Below, piece after piece: positions 15,054-22,170 of a DNA stretch of 37,068 nt (position 1 is the first letter of the stretch; each line of letters opens with the position of its first letter). A program made the position numbers and the translations under genes. Where the stretch lies: NCBI GenBank assembly GCA_016792585.1, contig JAEULB010000209.1:1-37068 (forward strand). Reading direction: 5' to 3'. The notes under the pieces were generated by a model, which saw nothing but the letters and a program-made list of their open reading frames with translations, searched no databases and was not told the DNA's origin. The DNA is from Rhodospirillaceae bacterium (GTDB lineage: Bacteria > Pseudomonadota > Alphaproteobacteria > SHVZ01).

Positions 15054-16445
15054 TCAATCCGCCGCGGCTATCGTCAGGGCCGTACCCTTCATGTCGCGCT
15101 CGGCCTTCAGCTCCTCGGCGAGCAGGAAGGCGAGCTCGAGCGCCTGCGAGCCGTTGAGGCGCGGATCGCACTGGGTGTGGTAGCGCGCACTCAGGCCCTC
15201 CTCGCTGATCGCCTGGGCGCCGCCGGTGCATTCGGTCACGTCCTTACCGGTCATCTCGATATGGATGCCGCCGGCATGGGTGCCTTCGCCGCGATGGATG
15301 TCGAAGAAGGCGCGGACCTCGGCCAGGATCCTGTCGAAGCGGCGGGTCTTGTAGCCGCCGGCAGCCTTGATCGTGTTGCCGTGCATCGGGTCGCAGGACC
15401 AGACGACGGCACGTCCCTCGCGCGCGGTGGTCCGTACCAGGGTCGTCAGCACGCCACCGATCTTGTCGGCGCCCATGCGGCTGATCAGCGTGAGGCGGCC
15501 GGGCTCGTTCCCGGGATCGAGCGCGTCGATCAGGCGAAGGAGATCGTCCGGCGTCGTCGTCGGGCCGATCTTCACGCCGACGGGGTTCTTGATGCCTTGG
15601 CAGAAAGCGACATGCGCGCCGTCGAGCTGGCGCGTGCGCTCGCCGATCCAGGGAAGGTGCGTCGAGCAGTCGTACCAGTCGCCGGTCAGGCTATCGACGC
15701 GGGTCAGCGCCTCCTCGTAGGGCAGAAGCAGCGCCTCGTGGCTGGTGTAGAAGTCGGTCTGCGCCAGCGAGGCGACGGTGTCCGAGGAAATGCCGCAGGC
15801 GGTCATGAACGCCAGCGCCTCGTCGATGCGTTGCGCCAGCCGCTCGTAGCGGAGCCCCTGCGGCGATCCGGCGACGAACTGGAGGTTCCACTGATGCACG
15901 CGCTTGAGATCGGCGAAGCCGCCCTGGGCGAAGGCACGGAGCAGGTTCAGGGTCGAGGCCGACTGGGCGTAGGCCTTGAGCATCCGCCTCGGATCGGGTG
16001 TGCGCGATGTCGCGTCGAAGCCGCTGCCGTTGACGATGTCGCCGCGATAGCTGGGAAGCGAGGTCTCGCCGACCGTTTCCATCGCCTCGGAACGAGGCTT
16101 CGCGAACTGCCCGGCGACCCGGCCGACCTTCACCACCGGCGAGGCGCCGCCGAAGGTCAGCGCCACGGCCATCTGCAGGAGCACCTTGAAGGTATCGCGG
16201 ATCGTGTCGGCCGAGAACTCGGCGAAGGACTCCGCGCAGTCGCCGCCCTGAAGCAGGAAGGCCTCGCCCTTGGCGACGCGGGCAAGATCGGCCTTCAGGC
16301 TCCTAACCTCGCCGGCGAAGACCAGCGGCGGCGATCGTCGAAGCGCTTCTTCCGCGTCGGCCAGCGCCGCCACGTCCGGATATGCGGGGGCCTGCCGGAT
16401 CGGCTTCGACCTCCAGCTCTCCGGTGTCCATGTATGCGACGTCAT
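15054..16445 (-). CDS. aroG: 3-deoxy-7-phosphoheptulonate (DAHP) synthase, class II
   Basis: The enzyme joins phosphoenolpyruvate and erythrose 4-phosphate in the first step of the shikimate pathway to Phe, Tyr and Trp. At 463 residues it is a full-length class II (plant/mycobacterial) enzyme. The metal ligands are visible as C70 (QGGDCAES), H355 (DPMHGNT), E397 (HIEMTG) and D427 (CDPRLN), with H-E-D spacing the same as in the M. tuberculosis enzyme as I recall it. ATG at 16445 has a near-perfect AACAGGAGG; an in-frame ATG nine codons upstream lacks a ribosome site. A leader peptide, attenuator and Shine-Dalgarno hairpin precede it (separate entries), so expression is probably set by aromatic amino acid supply. 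Class II enzymes from different lineages carry different symbols. Confidence 0.95.
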   Translation of the reverse strand: MTSHTWTPESWRSKPIRQAPAYPDVAALADAEEALRRSPPLVFAGEVRSLKADLARVAKGEAFLLQGGDCAESFAEFSADTIRDTFKVLLQMAVALTFGGASPVVKVGRVAGQFAKPRSEAMETVGETSLPSYRGDIVNGSGFDATSRTPDPRRMLKAYAQSASTLNLLRAFAQGGFADLKRVHQWNLQFVAGSPQGLRYERLAQRIDEALAFMTACGISSDTVASLAQTDFYTSHEALLLPYEEALTRVDSLTGDWYDCSTHLPWIGERTRQLDGAHVAFCQGIKNPVGVKIGPTTTPDDLLRLIDALDPGNEPGRLTLISRMGADKIGGVLTTLVRTTAREGRAVVWSCDPMHGNTIKAAGGYKTRRFDRILAEVRAFFDIHRGEGTHAGGIHIEMTGKDVTECTGGAQAISEEGLSARYHTQCDPRLNGSQALELAFLLAEELKAERDMKGTALTIAAAD

Positions 16446-16448
16446 GCT

Positions 16449-16466
16449 GACCTCCTGTTGGAGGCC
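16449..16466 (-). promoter_or_regulatory. hairpin enclosing the DAHP synthase ribosome binding site
   Basis: In the minus-strand RNA GGCCTCC pairs with GGAGGTC around an AACA loop (7 bp with one G-U). The 3' arm is the Shine-Dalgarno GGAGG, three bases before the ATG. It could lower translation unless opened by a ribosome or an alternative fold. This is direct pattern evidence; its function is inferred. Confidence 0.5.
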
Positions 16467-16513
16467 GCTCATCGTCGGCGGGAGTCGTGGAACGGGGGTG
16501 TCCCCAGAAACAC

Positions 16514-16538
16514 AAAAGCCGCCTCGGATGGGCGGCTT
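16514..16538 (-). terminator. attenuator terminator upstream of DAHP synthase
   Basis: Reading the minus strand, AAGCCGCC (16538-16531) pairs perfectly with GGCGGCTT (16523-16516) across a 7-nt loop, followed by a U-rich run (TTTTGTGTTTCT from 16517). It lies between the leader-peptide stop (16566) and the gene start (16445), where an attenuation terminator should be. The 5' arm can instead pair with an identical GGCGGCTT at 16575-16568 over the end of the leader ORF, giving an antiterminator. Confidence 0.82.
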
Positions 16539-16565
16539 CGGGGTTACGCTTTGGGTGCGTGATCC

Positions 16566-16643
16566 TTAAGCCGCCGGTCCGTACCAGCGGGTAAAGTATC
16601 GCGCAAAATAGAGAGCGCCGGCGGCCGGCGGCATCTTCGACAT
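16566..16643 (-). CDS. aromatic-rich leader peptide of the DAHP synthase attenuator
   Basis: A 25-codon ORF ends in ALYFARYFTRWYGPAA and TAA. Six of ten consecutive residues (12-21) are Tyr, Phe or Trp: YF, YF and WY pairs. Two in-frame ATGs exist (16643 and 16634). Segment GCCGCCGG (16632-16625) is complementary to CCGGCGGC (16577-16570), and that region is in turn complementary to the 5' arm of the terminator, completing the four-segment scheme of Phe/Trp-type attenuators. Ribosome stalling at aromatic codons would free the second segment and block termination; finishing translation would cover it and allow termination. The peptide itself need have no function. It lies 38 bases after the hydratase gene stop. 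Confidence 0.82.
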   Translation of the reverse strand: MSKMPPAAGALYFARYFTRWYGPAA

Positions 16644-16650
16644 GGCCGGC

Positions 16651-16679
16651 ACCCTATCCCTGCTGATTCGTCTTGGCAA
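16651..16679 (-). promoter_or_regulatory. possible promoter of the DAHP synthase leader
   Basis: On the minus strand TTGCCA (16679-16674) is followed after 17 bases by TAGGGT (16656-16651). A start 6-7 bases on falls at 16644-16643, the A of the first leader ATG, so the leader ORF could be leaderless. Leaderless trpL leaders are known in rhizobia. The -10 match is only partial. Confidence 0.45.
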
Positions 16680-16681
16680 GC

Positions 16682-17476
16682 TCAACGATCGGCGAAGCGG
16701 ATCTTAAGCCCGCCGAGCTTGCCGAAATCGCAGGCCACTTCGTCTCCGGGCACGATCGGCAGCGGGATCACGCAGGTGCCGGTCGTGACGACTTGGCCGG
16801 CCTTGAGGGGTATCCCCAGCTGCGAGAGCTCGTTGGCGATCCAGGTCAGCGCCACGCGCGGATCGCCCAGCACATTGGCGCCCTTGCCCTCGCGCGTCAG
16901 CTTGCCGGCGACGGTGCCGGTCACCTTGTGCTCGATGAGATCCATCGACCGCCAGTCGGCGCTCACCGCCTCGCCCAGAACGAAGTCGTGGGCACAGGCG
17001 TTGTCGGCGATCAGCTGCGCCGCGCCGACAGTGACGAAGTCCTCGTAGCGGGAGTCCGGAACCTCGATCGCCGGATGCAGGGTCCCGACCGCGCTTAAGA
17101 CCTCCGGTACCGAGTAGGGCTTGGCGCGCGGCGAGAGATCGTGTCCGAAGCGGAATGCGAACTCGGCCTCGGCTACCCGCATCGCATTGCCGCCGAACGG
17201 CAGCGGCGCGCCTGCGTCGCGCACGCGCTCGGCAAGGATGCGCCCGGCGATCGGGCCATCGACGTTGATGTGCTTCTGCCCGGCGATGCTGGTCGCAGCG
17301 ATCTTCCAGCCATAGAGCGGGGCTTGGCTCCGCTTCTCGAGCTCGGCCTGGATCGCATAGCCCTCGGCGCGGGTCGCCGGTCGGACCTGCGCAGGCAGTG
17401 CTGCGAGCCGTGTTCCTTCCTGCCAGTGGGTCCACAGCAGCCCGGAGGCGGTTTCGGCATGTTGGCGGGTCAGCAT
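16682..17476 (-). CDS. 2-keto-4-pentenoate hydratase / fumarylacetoacetate hydrolase-family protein
   Basis: This 264-residue protein is of MhpD-like length and fold. Family enzymes add water to 2-hydroxypenta-2,4-dienoates or decarboxylate/hydrolyse related keto acids using Mg2+ or Mn2+. The acidic metal ligands are visible as E103 and E105 (AEAEFAF) with E138 (HPAIEVPDSR); the late motif CVIPLPIVPGDEVACDFGKLG matches the hydratase group. The ATG at 17476 follows GAGGAATT; upstream in-frame starts have no ribosome site. It is divergent from the binding protein/CitE-like pair and may act in the same catabolic route. The DAHP synthase leader follows on the same strand but appears to have its own promoter. 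Confidence 0.88.
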   Translation of the reverse strand: MLTRQHAETASGLLWTHWQEGTRLAALPAQVRPATRAEGYAIQAELEKRSQAPLYGWKIAATSIAGQKHINVDGPIAGRILAERVRDAGAPLPFGGNAMRVAEAEFAFRFGHDLSPRAKPYSVPEVLSAVGTLHPAIEVPDSRYEDFVTVGAAQLIADNACAHDFVLGEAVSADWRSMDLIEHKVTGTVAGKLTREGKGANVLGDPRVALTWIANELSQLGIPLKAGQVVTTGTCVIPLPIVPGDEVACDFGKLGGLKIRFADR

Positions 17477-17589
17477 GGTCAATTCCTCGGCCGGGGAGGC
17501 TTGCTGGACAGGGAGTATCGCCTTCGCTACCGGTTTTACATTGGAATTCTTCGAGCCCGCTCGGCTCATCCACGCCACAGGAGTGTCTC

Positions 17590-19167
17590 ATGCGCGCTTC
17601 GTTCGGCTTGATGGTCGCGGCGGCGATGGCCGCCGGCATCTCGGGGGCCTCGGCACAGACCGTGCTCAAGGTCGTCCCGCAATCGGATCTCCGCGTGCTC
17701 GATCCGATCTTCGGCGGCGGCACGATCATCCGTAACCACGGAGCGATGATCTACGACCAGCTCTTCGCGCTCGATCTCAACCTGGCGCCGCAGCCGCAGA
17801 TGGTCGAGAGCTTCAGCCAGTCGGCCGACAAGCTCACCTACACCTTCAAGCTCCGTCCGGGCTTGGCGTTCAGCGACGGCGCGCCGGTGCGCCCGGAGGA
17901 CGTGATCCAGTCGCTCGACCGCTGGTCGAAGCGCGACATCATGGGCATCGCGCTCTACGCCAAGGTGGCGAAGGTCGAGAAGGTCGACCCATCGAGCTTC
18001 CGCATGACGCTGAAGGAGCCCTACGGCCAGGTATTCGAGTCGCTGGCACGGATGAACAGCAACATGCCGTTCATCATGAAGGAGGAGGTCGCCAAGACCG
18101 ATCCCTTCCAGCAGATCCAGGTGCATATCGGCTCCGGCCCCTTCGTCTTCGAGGAGAAGCAGTGGGTTCCGGGCTCGAAGGTCGTCTACACCAAGAACGC
18201 CAAGTACGTGCCGCGTTCCGAGCCCGCCAGCTTCGGCGCCGGCGGCAAGGTGGTGAAGGTCGACCGCGTCGAGTGGCTGATCATGCCGGATGCGGCGACC
18301 ACCGCGGCGGCTCTCCAGTCCGGCGAGGTCGACTATTGGGAGACGCCCGCGGTCGACCTCGTGCCGGTGCTGAAGCAGAACCCGAACGTGGTCGTGGTCT
18401 CGACCGACCCGTGGGGCCTGCAGACCATGATCCGGCCGAACCACATCCACCCGCCCTTCAACCACCCGAAGGCGCGCCAGGCGCTGCTCTGGGCGGTCGA
18501 CCAGGAGGAGTATCTCCGCGCCGCCGCCGGCAGCGACAGCGCGTTCTGGAAGGTCTGCCCGGCCGCCTTCGTCTGCGGCACCCCGTTCGAGAGCGATGTC
18601 GGCGCCGAGGCGGTGAAGGAGAAGGATCCCGCCAAGCGCATCGCGACGGCGAAGCGCCTGCTTGAAGAGTCGGGCTACAAGGGCGACCCGATCGTCGTGC
18701 TCGACCCGACCGACTTCCCTATGTTCCACGCGGCGGCGCTGCTGACCGCGGCCAACCTGCAGAAGATCGGCGCCAAGGTCGACGTCCAGGCGATCGACTG
18801 GGCGACCATGCTACAGCGGCGCACCAAGAAGGACGCACCCAACGCAGGCGGCTGGAACATCTTCTTCACCTCCGAGAACGGCTTCCAGGCGGCGACGCCG
18901 TGGGCGACCGCGGCCGCGACCGACTGCGACAAGGCGTGGCACGGCTGGCCTTGCGACGACGAGATCCAGAAACTCCGCGCCGCCTGGATTGCCGAGCCCG
19001 ACCTCGAGAAGCAGAAGAAGATCGTCGTCGAGCTGCAGAAGCGCCAGTACGAGGTGCTGCCCTTCATCTCCTTCGGCCAGGTGTTCCAGCCGATCGCTTA
19101 CCGCAAGAACCTCGAAGGCGTGATGCGCTCGCCGTCGAGCTTCTATTGGAACATCGCGAAGAAGTAA
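17590..19167 (+). CDS. ABC transporter substrate-binding protein, peptide type (orphan)
   Basis: This 525-residue SBP_bac_5-family protein has a signal peptide (1-22, cut after ASA). The mature start VLKVVPQSDLRVLDPIF, the motif LRPGLAFSDGAPVRPEDV and the late VFQPIAYRKNLEGV fit family members often found without linked permeases in alphaproteobacteria. Shine-Dalgarno CAGGAG precedes ATG 17590. No permease or ATPase gene adjoins it, so it must borrow a transporter elsewhere or act as a sensor. Its stop overlaps the start of the lyase gene by one base (TAATG), so transport and lyase functions are probably coupled. Confidence 0.9.
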   Translation: MRASFGLMVAAAMAAGISGASAQTVLKVVPQSDLRVLDPIFGGGTIIRNHGAMIYDQLFALDLNLAPQPQMVESFSQSADKLTYTFKLRPGLAFSDGAPVRPEDVIQSLDRWSKRDIMGIALYAKVAKVEKVDPSSFRMTLKEPYGQVFESLARMNSNMPFIMKEEVAKTDPFQQIQVHIGSGPFVFEEKQWVPGSKVVYTKNAKYVPRSEPASFGAGGKVVKVDRVEWLIMPDAATTAAALQSGEVDYWETPAVDLVPVLKQNPNVVVVSTDPWGLQTMIRPNHIHPPFNHPKARQALLWAVDQEEYLRAAAGSDSAFWKVCPAAFVCGTPFESDVGAEAVKEKDPAKRIATAKRLLEESGYKGDPIVVLDPTDFPMFHAAALLTAANLQKIGAKVDVQAIDWATMLQRRTKKDAPNAGGWNIFFTSENGFQAATPWATAAATDCDKAWHGWPCDDEIQKLRAAWIAEPDLEKQKKIVVELQKRQYEVLPFISFGQVFQPIAYRKNLEGVMRSPSSFYWNIAKK

Positions 19168-20051
19168 TGGCCGAGCCCAGCCTGCCGACGCCGAGGCGGA
19201 GCGTCCTCTACCGCCTCGGCGTAGAACCCGGCGCCTATGAAGGTGCCGCGTCGCTCCACCCCGACGTCCTGCTGTTCGAGATCGAGGATTCGGTGCCGCC
19301 CGGCGACAAGGACCGGGCGCGCCAGCGCGTCATCGACACGCTGAACAAGGGCGGCTTCCGTCACCAGGAGAAGCTGGTCACCGTCAACGGCCTCGACACG
19401 CCCTGGGGCTATGACGACCTGAAGGCGCTGGCGAGGGCACCGGTCGATGGGGTCGTGCTGGCGAAGACCGAGGGCGCCGATCACGTGCGTGCTGCCGAGG
19501 CCGTGCTGGTCGCCAACGGCGCGCCGCCGACCTTGCGCATCTGGGGCATGATCGAGACGCCGAGAGGTCTCGTGAACGTGAACGAGATCGCCGGCGCCTC
19601 GCCGCGCGTGGTCGGGCTCACCGTGGGCCTCGGCGATCTGTCGCGCGGTCTCAATGCATTTCGTCGCCCGGCCGAGAACCGCTGGCCGGTGATGCCGGCA
19701 CTGGGCCTGCTGGTGCTGGCGGCGCGCGCCCACAATCTCGCGGTCATCGATTCCTCGTTCCGCGAGCCGAAGGACCCCGAAGGTTTTCGCGCGTCCTGCC
19801 TCGCCAGTCGCGAGGCGGGGTTCGACGGCCGCGTGTTCGAGGATCCGGCGCTGATCCCGGTCGCCAACGAGGCCTATGGCCCGAGCCCGGACGAGGTCGC
19901 CTGGGCCAAGAAGGTGATCGTCGCCCGCAAGTCGGCGACGCCGACCGGCGAATACTATGTCGACGGCGCCCATATCGACCCGCAATACGAGGCGCTGGCC
20001 GAGCGGATCCTGTCCTTCCGGATGGCGATCGACCGGGTCGAACGGACCTAG
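19167..20051 (+). CDS. HpcH/HpaI aldolase / CitE-like lyase family protein
   Basis: This 294-residue TIM-barrel enzyme of the citrate lyase beta-subunit-like group cleaves or forms C-C bonds in (acyl-CoA) 3-hydroxy acids with a divalent metal. It shows the FEIEDSVPPGDKDRAR motif (38-52), a probable metal ligand E130 (GMIETPRGL) and D157 (GLGDLSRG), and the CitE tail pattern GFDGRVF..NEAYGPSPDEVAWAKKV (219-250). It lacks partner alpha and gamma lyase subunits, so it is not citrate lyase proper; malyl-CoA or citramalyl-CoA-type lyases are alternatives. Translation is coupled to the binding protein through TAATG. Confidence 0.87.
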   Translation: MAEPSLPTPRRSVLYRLGVEPGAYEGAASLHPDVLLFEIEDSVPPGDKDRARQRVIDTLNKGGFRHQEKLVTVNGLDTPWGYDDLKALARAPVDGVVLAKTEGADHVRAAEAVLVANGAPPTLRIWGMIETPRGLVNVNEIAGASPRVVGLTVGLGDLSRGLNAFRRPAENRWPVMPALGLLVLAARAHNLAVIDSSFREPKDPEGFRASCLASREAGFDGRVFEDPALIPVANEAYGPSPDEVAWAKKVIVARKSATPTGEYYVDGAHIDPQYEALAERILSFRMAIDRVERT

Positions 20052-20096
20052 GCTCATCCTTTGGTCGGTGTGCTTCGTCGATCATGGCGGTTGCGC

Positions 20097-20125
20097 GGAA
20101 GAGCGGGGAATGATCCCATTCTTCC
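20097..20125 (+). promoter_or_regulatory. inverted repeat immediately before the LysR start
   Basis: GGAAGA (20097-20102) pairs with TCTTCC (20120-20125), with an inner GGGA/TCCC pair (20106-20109 and 20114-20117). It ends one base before the ATG of the LysR gene, which otherwise lacks a Shine-Dalgarno. It could be an autoregulatory operator or an RNA structure at the start site. Confidence 0.3.
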
Positions 20126-20126
20126 G

Positions 20127-21014
20127 ATGGACACGGGCGATCTTCGCATCTTCGAGGCGGTGGCCAGGCTCGGCGGCATGAACCGCGCCGCGGCCGAGCT
20201 CAACACGGTGCAGTCGAACATCACGGCGCGCATCCGCCATCTCGAAGCCTCGCTCGGCGAGACCCTGTTCCAGCGCCACAGCCGCGGCGTCGCATTGACG
20301 CCGGCCGGCCAGCGGCTTCTTCCGTATGCGCGGCGTGCCGGGCACCTGATCAACGAAGCCCGCCGCGCCGTCGCCGATGACGGCAGGCCCAAGGGCGAGC
20401 TGGTGATCGGATCGCTGGAGACGACGGCGGCGGTGCGGCTGCCGCAGGTGCTTTCGGCCTTTGCCGCCGCGCATCCCGACGTCGACCTAGTGCTGCGGCC
20501 CGCGACGAGCGGCGAACTGATCGAGGACGTGCTCGCCCACCAGATCGAAGGTGCCTTCGTCTGCGGCCCGGTCGATCATCCCGATCTGGTCGAGGAGACG
20601 GTCTTCGTCGAGGAACTGGTGCTGGTCACCTCGCGCCGGGTCGCCAGGCTGGAAGACCTCTCGCACGACCCCAGGCTCAAGATCGTGGTGATGCGCATCG
20701 GCTGCTCCTATCGCCAGAAACTGGAAGGGTTTCTCGCCGGGAAGGGGATCGTCGGGCTCCGACGGCTCGAATTCGGCACCATCGATGGGATCGTCGGTGC
20801 CGTCGGCGCGGGGCTTGGCGTCAGCCTGCTGCCCCGCTCGGTGGTGGCGGCCGCGGCGCGCGACGGCCGCGTGACGCTGCATGCGCTCGCGCCGGACGAG
20901 GCCGAGGTTTCGACCGTCTTCGTCCGCCGTCGCGACGCCTTCGTCTCCAGCGCGCTCCAGGCCTTCCTCGACCAGGCGCGGCCGGTGCCGGCCCATGCGG
21001 CTGCGGCCGAGTAG
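20127..21014 (+). CDS. LysR family transcriptional regulator
   Basis: This 295-residue regulator has an N-terminal winged helix-turn-helix (recognition region about residues 17-36, GGMNRAAAELNTVQSNITARI, then LFQRHSRGVALTPAGQRLLPYA) and a periplasmic-binding-like effector domain (about 90-290). The ATG at 20127 gives the usual LysR N-terminus DLRIFEAVARLGG. No clear Shine-Dalgarno is seen. It lies 75 bases after the lyase gene and probably controls it together with the binding protein, the divergent hydratase, or the nitronate monooxygenase gene downstream. The effector is unknown. Confidence 0.92.
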   Translation: MDTGDLRIFEAVARLGGMNRAAAELNTVQSNITARIRHLEASLGETLFQRHSRGVALTPAGQRLLPYARRAGHLINEARRAVADDGRPKGELVIGSLETTAAVRLPQVLSAFAAAHPDVDLVLRPATSGELIEDVLAHQIEGAFVCGPVDHPDLVEETVFVEELVLVTSRRVARLEDLSHDPRLKIVVMRIGCSYRQKLEGFLAGKGIVGLRRLEFGTIDGIVGAVGAGLGVSLLPRSVVAAAARDGRVTLHALAPDEAEVSTVFVRRRDAFVSSALQAFLDQARPVPAHAAAAE

Positions 21015-21028
21015 CTATCTCAGGCCGC

Positions 21029-21041
21029 GATAGCGGCTATC
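21029..21041. promoter_or_regulatory. perfect palindrome GATAGC-G-GCTATC
   Basis: A 6+1+6 palindrome lies 65 bases before the nitronate monooxygenase start, and an extra GCTATC half-site sits at 21014-21019 overlapping the LysR stop. Three related half-sites in 28 bases suggest a regulator binding region, possibly for the adjacent LysR protein. Confidence 0.35.
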
Positions 21042-21105
21042 ACGCAAAGCCGTTTCTCGCCCGATCCCGATCGGCCTAGGCTCTCCTCGAACCGAGGAGT
21101 TTCCG

Positions 21106-22170
21106 ATGCCGCTTCCGACCGCACTGACCCAGAGGCTGGGGATCTCGCATCCGATCATCCAGGCGCCGATGGCTGGCGGCAGCGACACGCCGGCGCTGGT
21201 CGCGGCGGTCGGCGAAGCGGGTGGCCTGGGAACGGTCGGCGCCGCCTACCTCGCGCCGGCCCAGATCCTGGACGCGGCGAAGTCGGTGCGCGAGAAGACC
21301 AGGCGTCCCTTCGGCATCAACCTGTTCTCGCCGCTGCCGGCACCGACGCCGCCCAAGGACTACACCGCGGCGATCGCGCAGCTGGCCTCATACTTCGCCG
21401 ACCTCGGCCTGCCGGCGCCGACTCCGCCGGGACCGCCGGCCTATTCCTTCGACGACCAGATGGCAGCCGTGCTCGAGTCCGGCGCCACCGTCTTCAGCTT
21501 CGCCTTCGCGTCGGTCCCGGCCGCGACGCTCGCCGCCGCGAAGGCGCGTGGCATGACGGTCATCGGCACCGCGACCACCGTCGAGGAGGCGGTGGCGCTG
21601 GAGAAGCTCGGCGTCGATGCGGTCGCCGCCCAGGGAAGCGAAGCCGGCGGCCATCGCGGGAGCTTCGCGCAGCCTTTCGAAGACGCGATGATCGGCACCA
21701 TGGCGCTGGTGCCGCAGACGGTCGATGCCGTTCGTGTGCCGGTGATCGCCGCCGGAGGAATCATGGACGGGCGCGGCATCGCCGCCGCTTTCGCGCTTGG
21801 CGCCAGCGCGGTGCAGATGGGCACCGCTTTTCTCACCTGCGACGAGGCGGGGCCGCCGGAGGCCCACAAGCAGGCGATCCTCAATGCCCGCGAGCACGAG
21901 ACGCGGATCACCCGCGCCTTCTCCGGGCGGCCGGCCCGCGGCATCGTCAACCGCGTGATGACCGACCTGGCGGATGCCGAGATCCCCGAGTTCCCGCTTC
22001 AGAACGCGCTGACCCGGCCGATGCGGACGGCCGCCGGCAAGGCGGGCAAGGCGGACTATCTGTCGCTGTGGGCCGGCCAGGGCTTGAGGATGGCACGCCG
22101 GCAGAAGGCAGGCGACCTGGTCCAGAAGCTGGTGAAGGAGACCGAGGAAGCTCTCGGCCGGCTCGGCTAG
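21106..22170 (+). CDS. nitronate monooxygenase (NPD/2-nitropropane dioxygenase family)
   Basis: This 354-residue FMN-dependent TIM-barrel enzyme oxidises nitronates such as propionate 3-nitronate. The N-terminus HPIIQAPMAGGSDTPALVAAV is the flavin-binding start. H183 in GSEAGGHRG is the expected catalytic base. The phosphate-binding part is IAAGGIMDGRGIAAAFALGASAVQMGTAFL (about 205-240). CGAGGAG precedes the start by a good distance. It converges on the next gene; both stops share the same CTAG at 22167-22170. It may belong to the adjacent LysR regulon or stand alone. Confidence 0.92.
   Translation: MPLPTALTQRLGISHPIIQAPMAGGSDTPALVAAVGEAGGLGTVGAAYLAPAQILDAAKSVREKTRRPFGINLFSPLPAPTPPKDYTAAIAQLASYFADLGLPAPTPPGPPAYSFDDQMAAVLESGATVFSFAFASVPAATLAAAKARGMTVIGTATTVEEAVALEKLGVDAVAAQGSEAGGHRGSFAQPFEDAMIGTMALVPQTVDAVRVPVIAAGGIMDGRGIAAAFALGASAVQMGTAFLTCDEAGPPEAHKQAILNAREHETRITRAFSGRPARGIVNRVMTDLADAEIPEFPLQNALTRPMRTAAGKAGKADYLSLWAGQGLRMARRQKAGDLVQKLVKETEEALGRLG

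Noticed and set aside
16446..16472. Longer DAHP synthase start at 16472
   Set aside because: There is no Shine-Dalgarno before it, while 16445 has GGAGG at good spacing; it is kept only as part of the hairpin idea.
14859..16562. A 567-codon plus-strand open frame over the DAHP synthase and its leader
   Set aside because: It is antisense to a gene with all four metal ligands in place and to the attenuator; no independent support.
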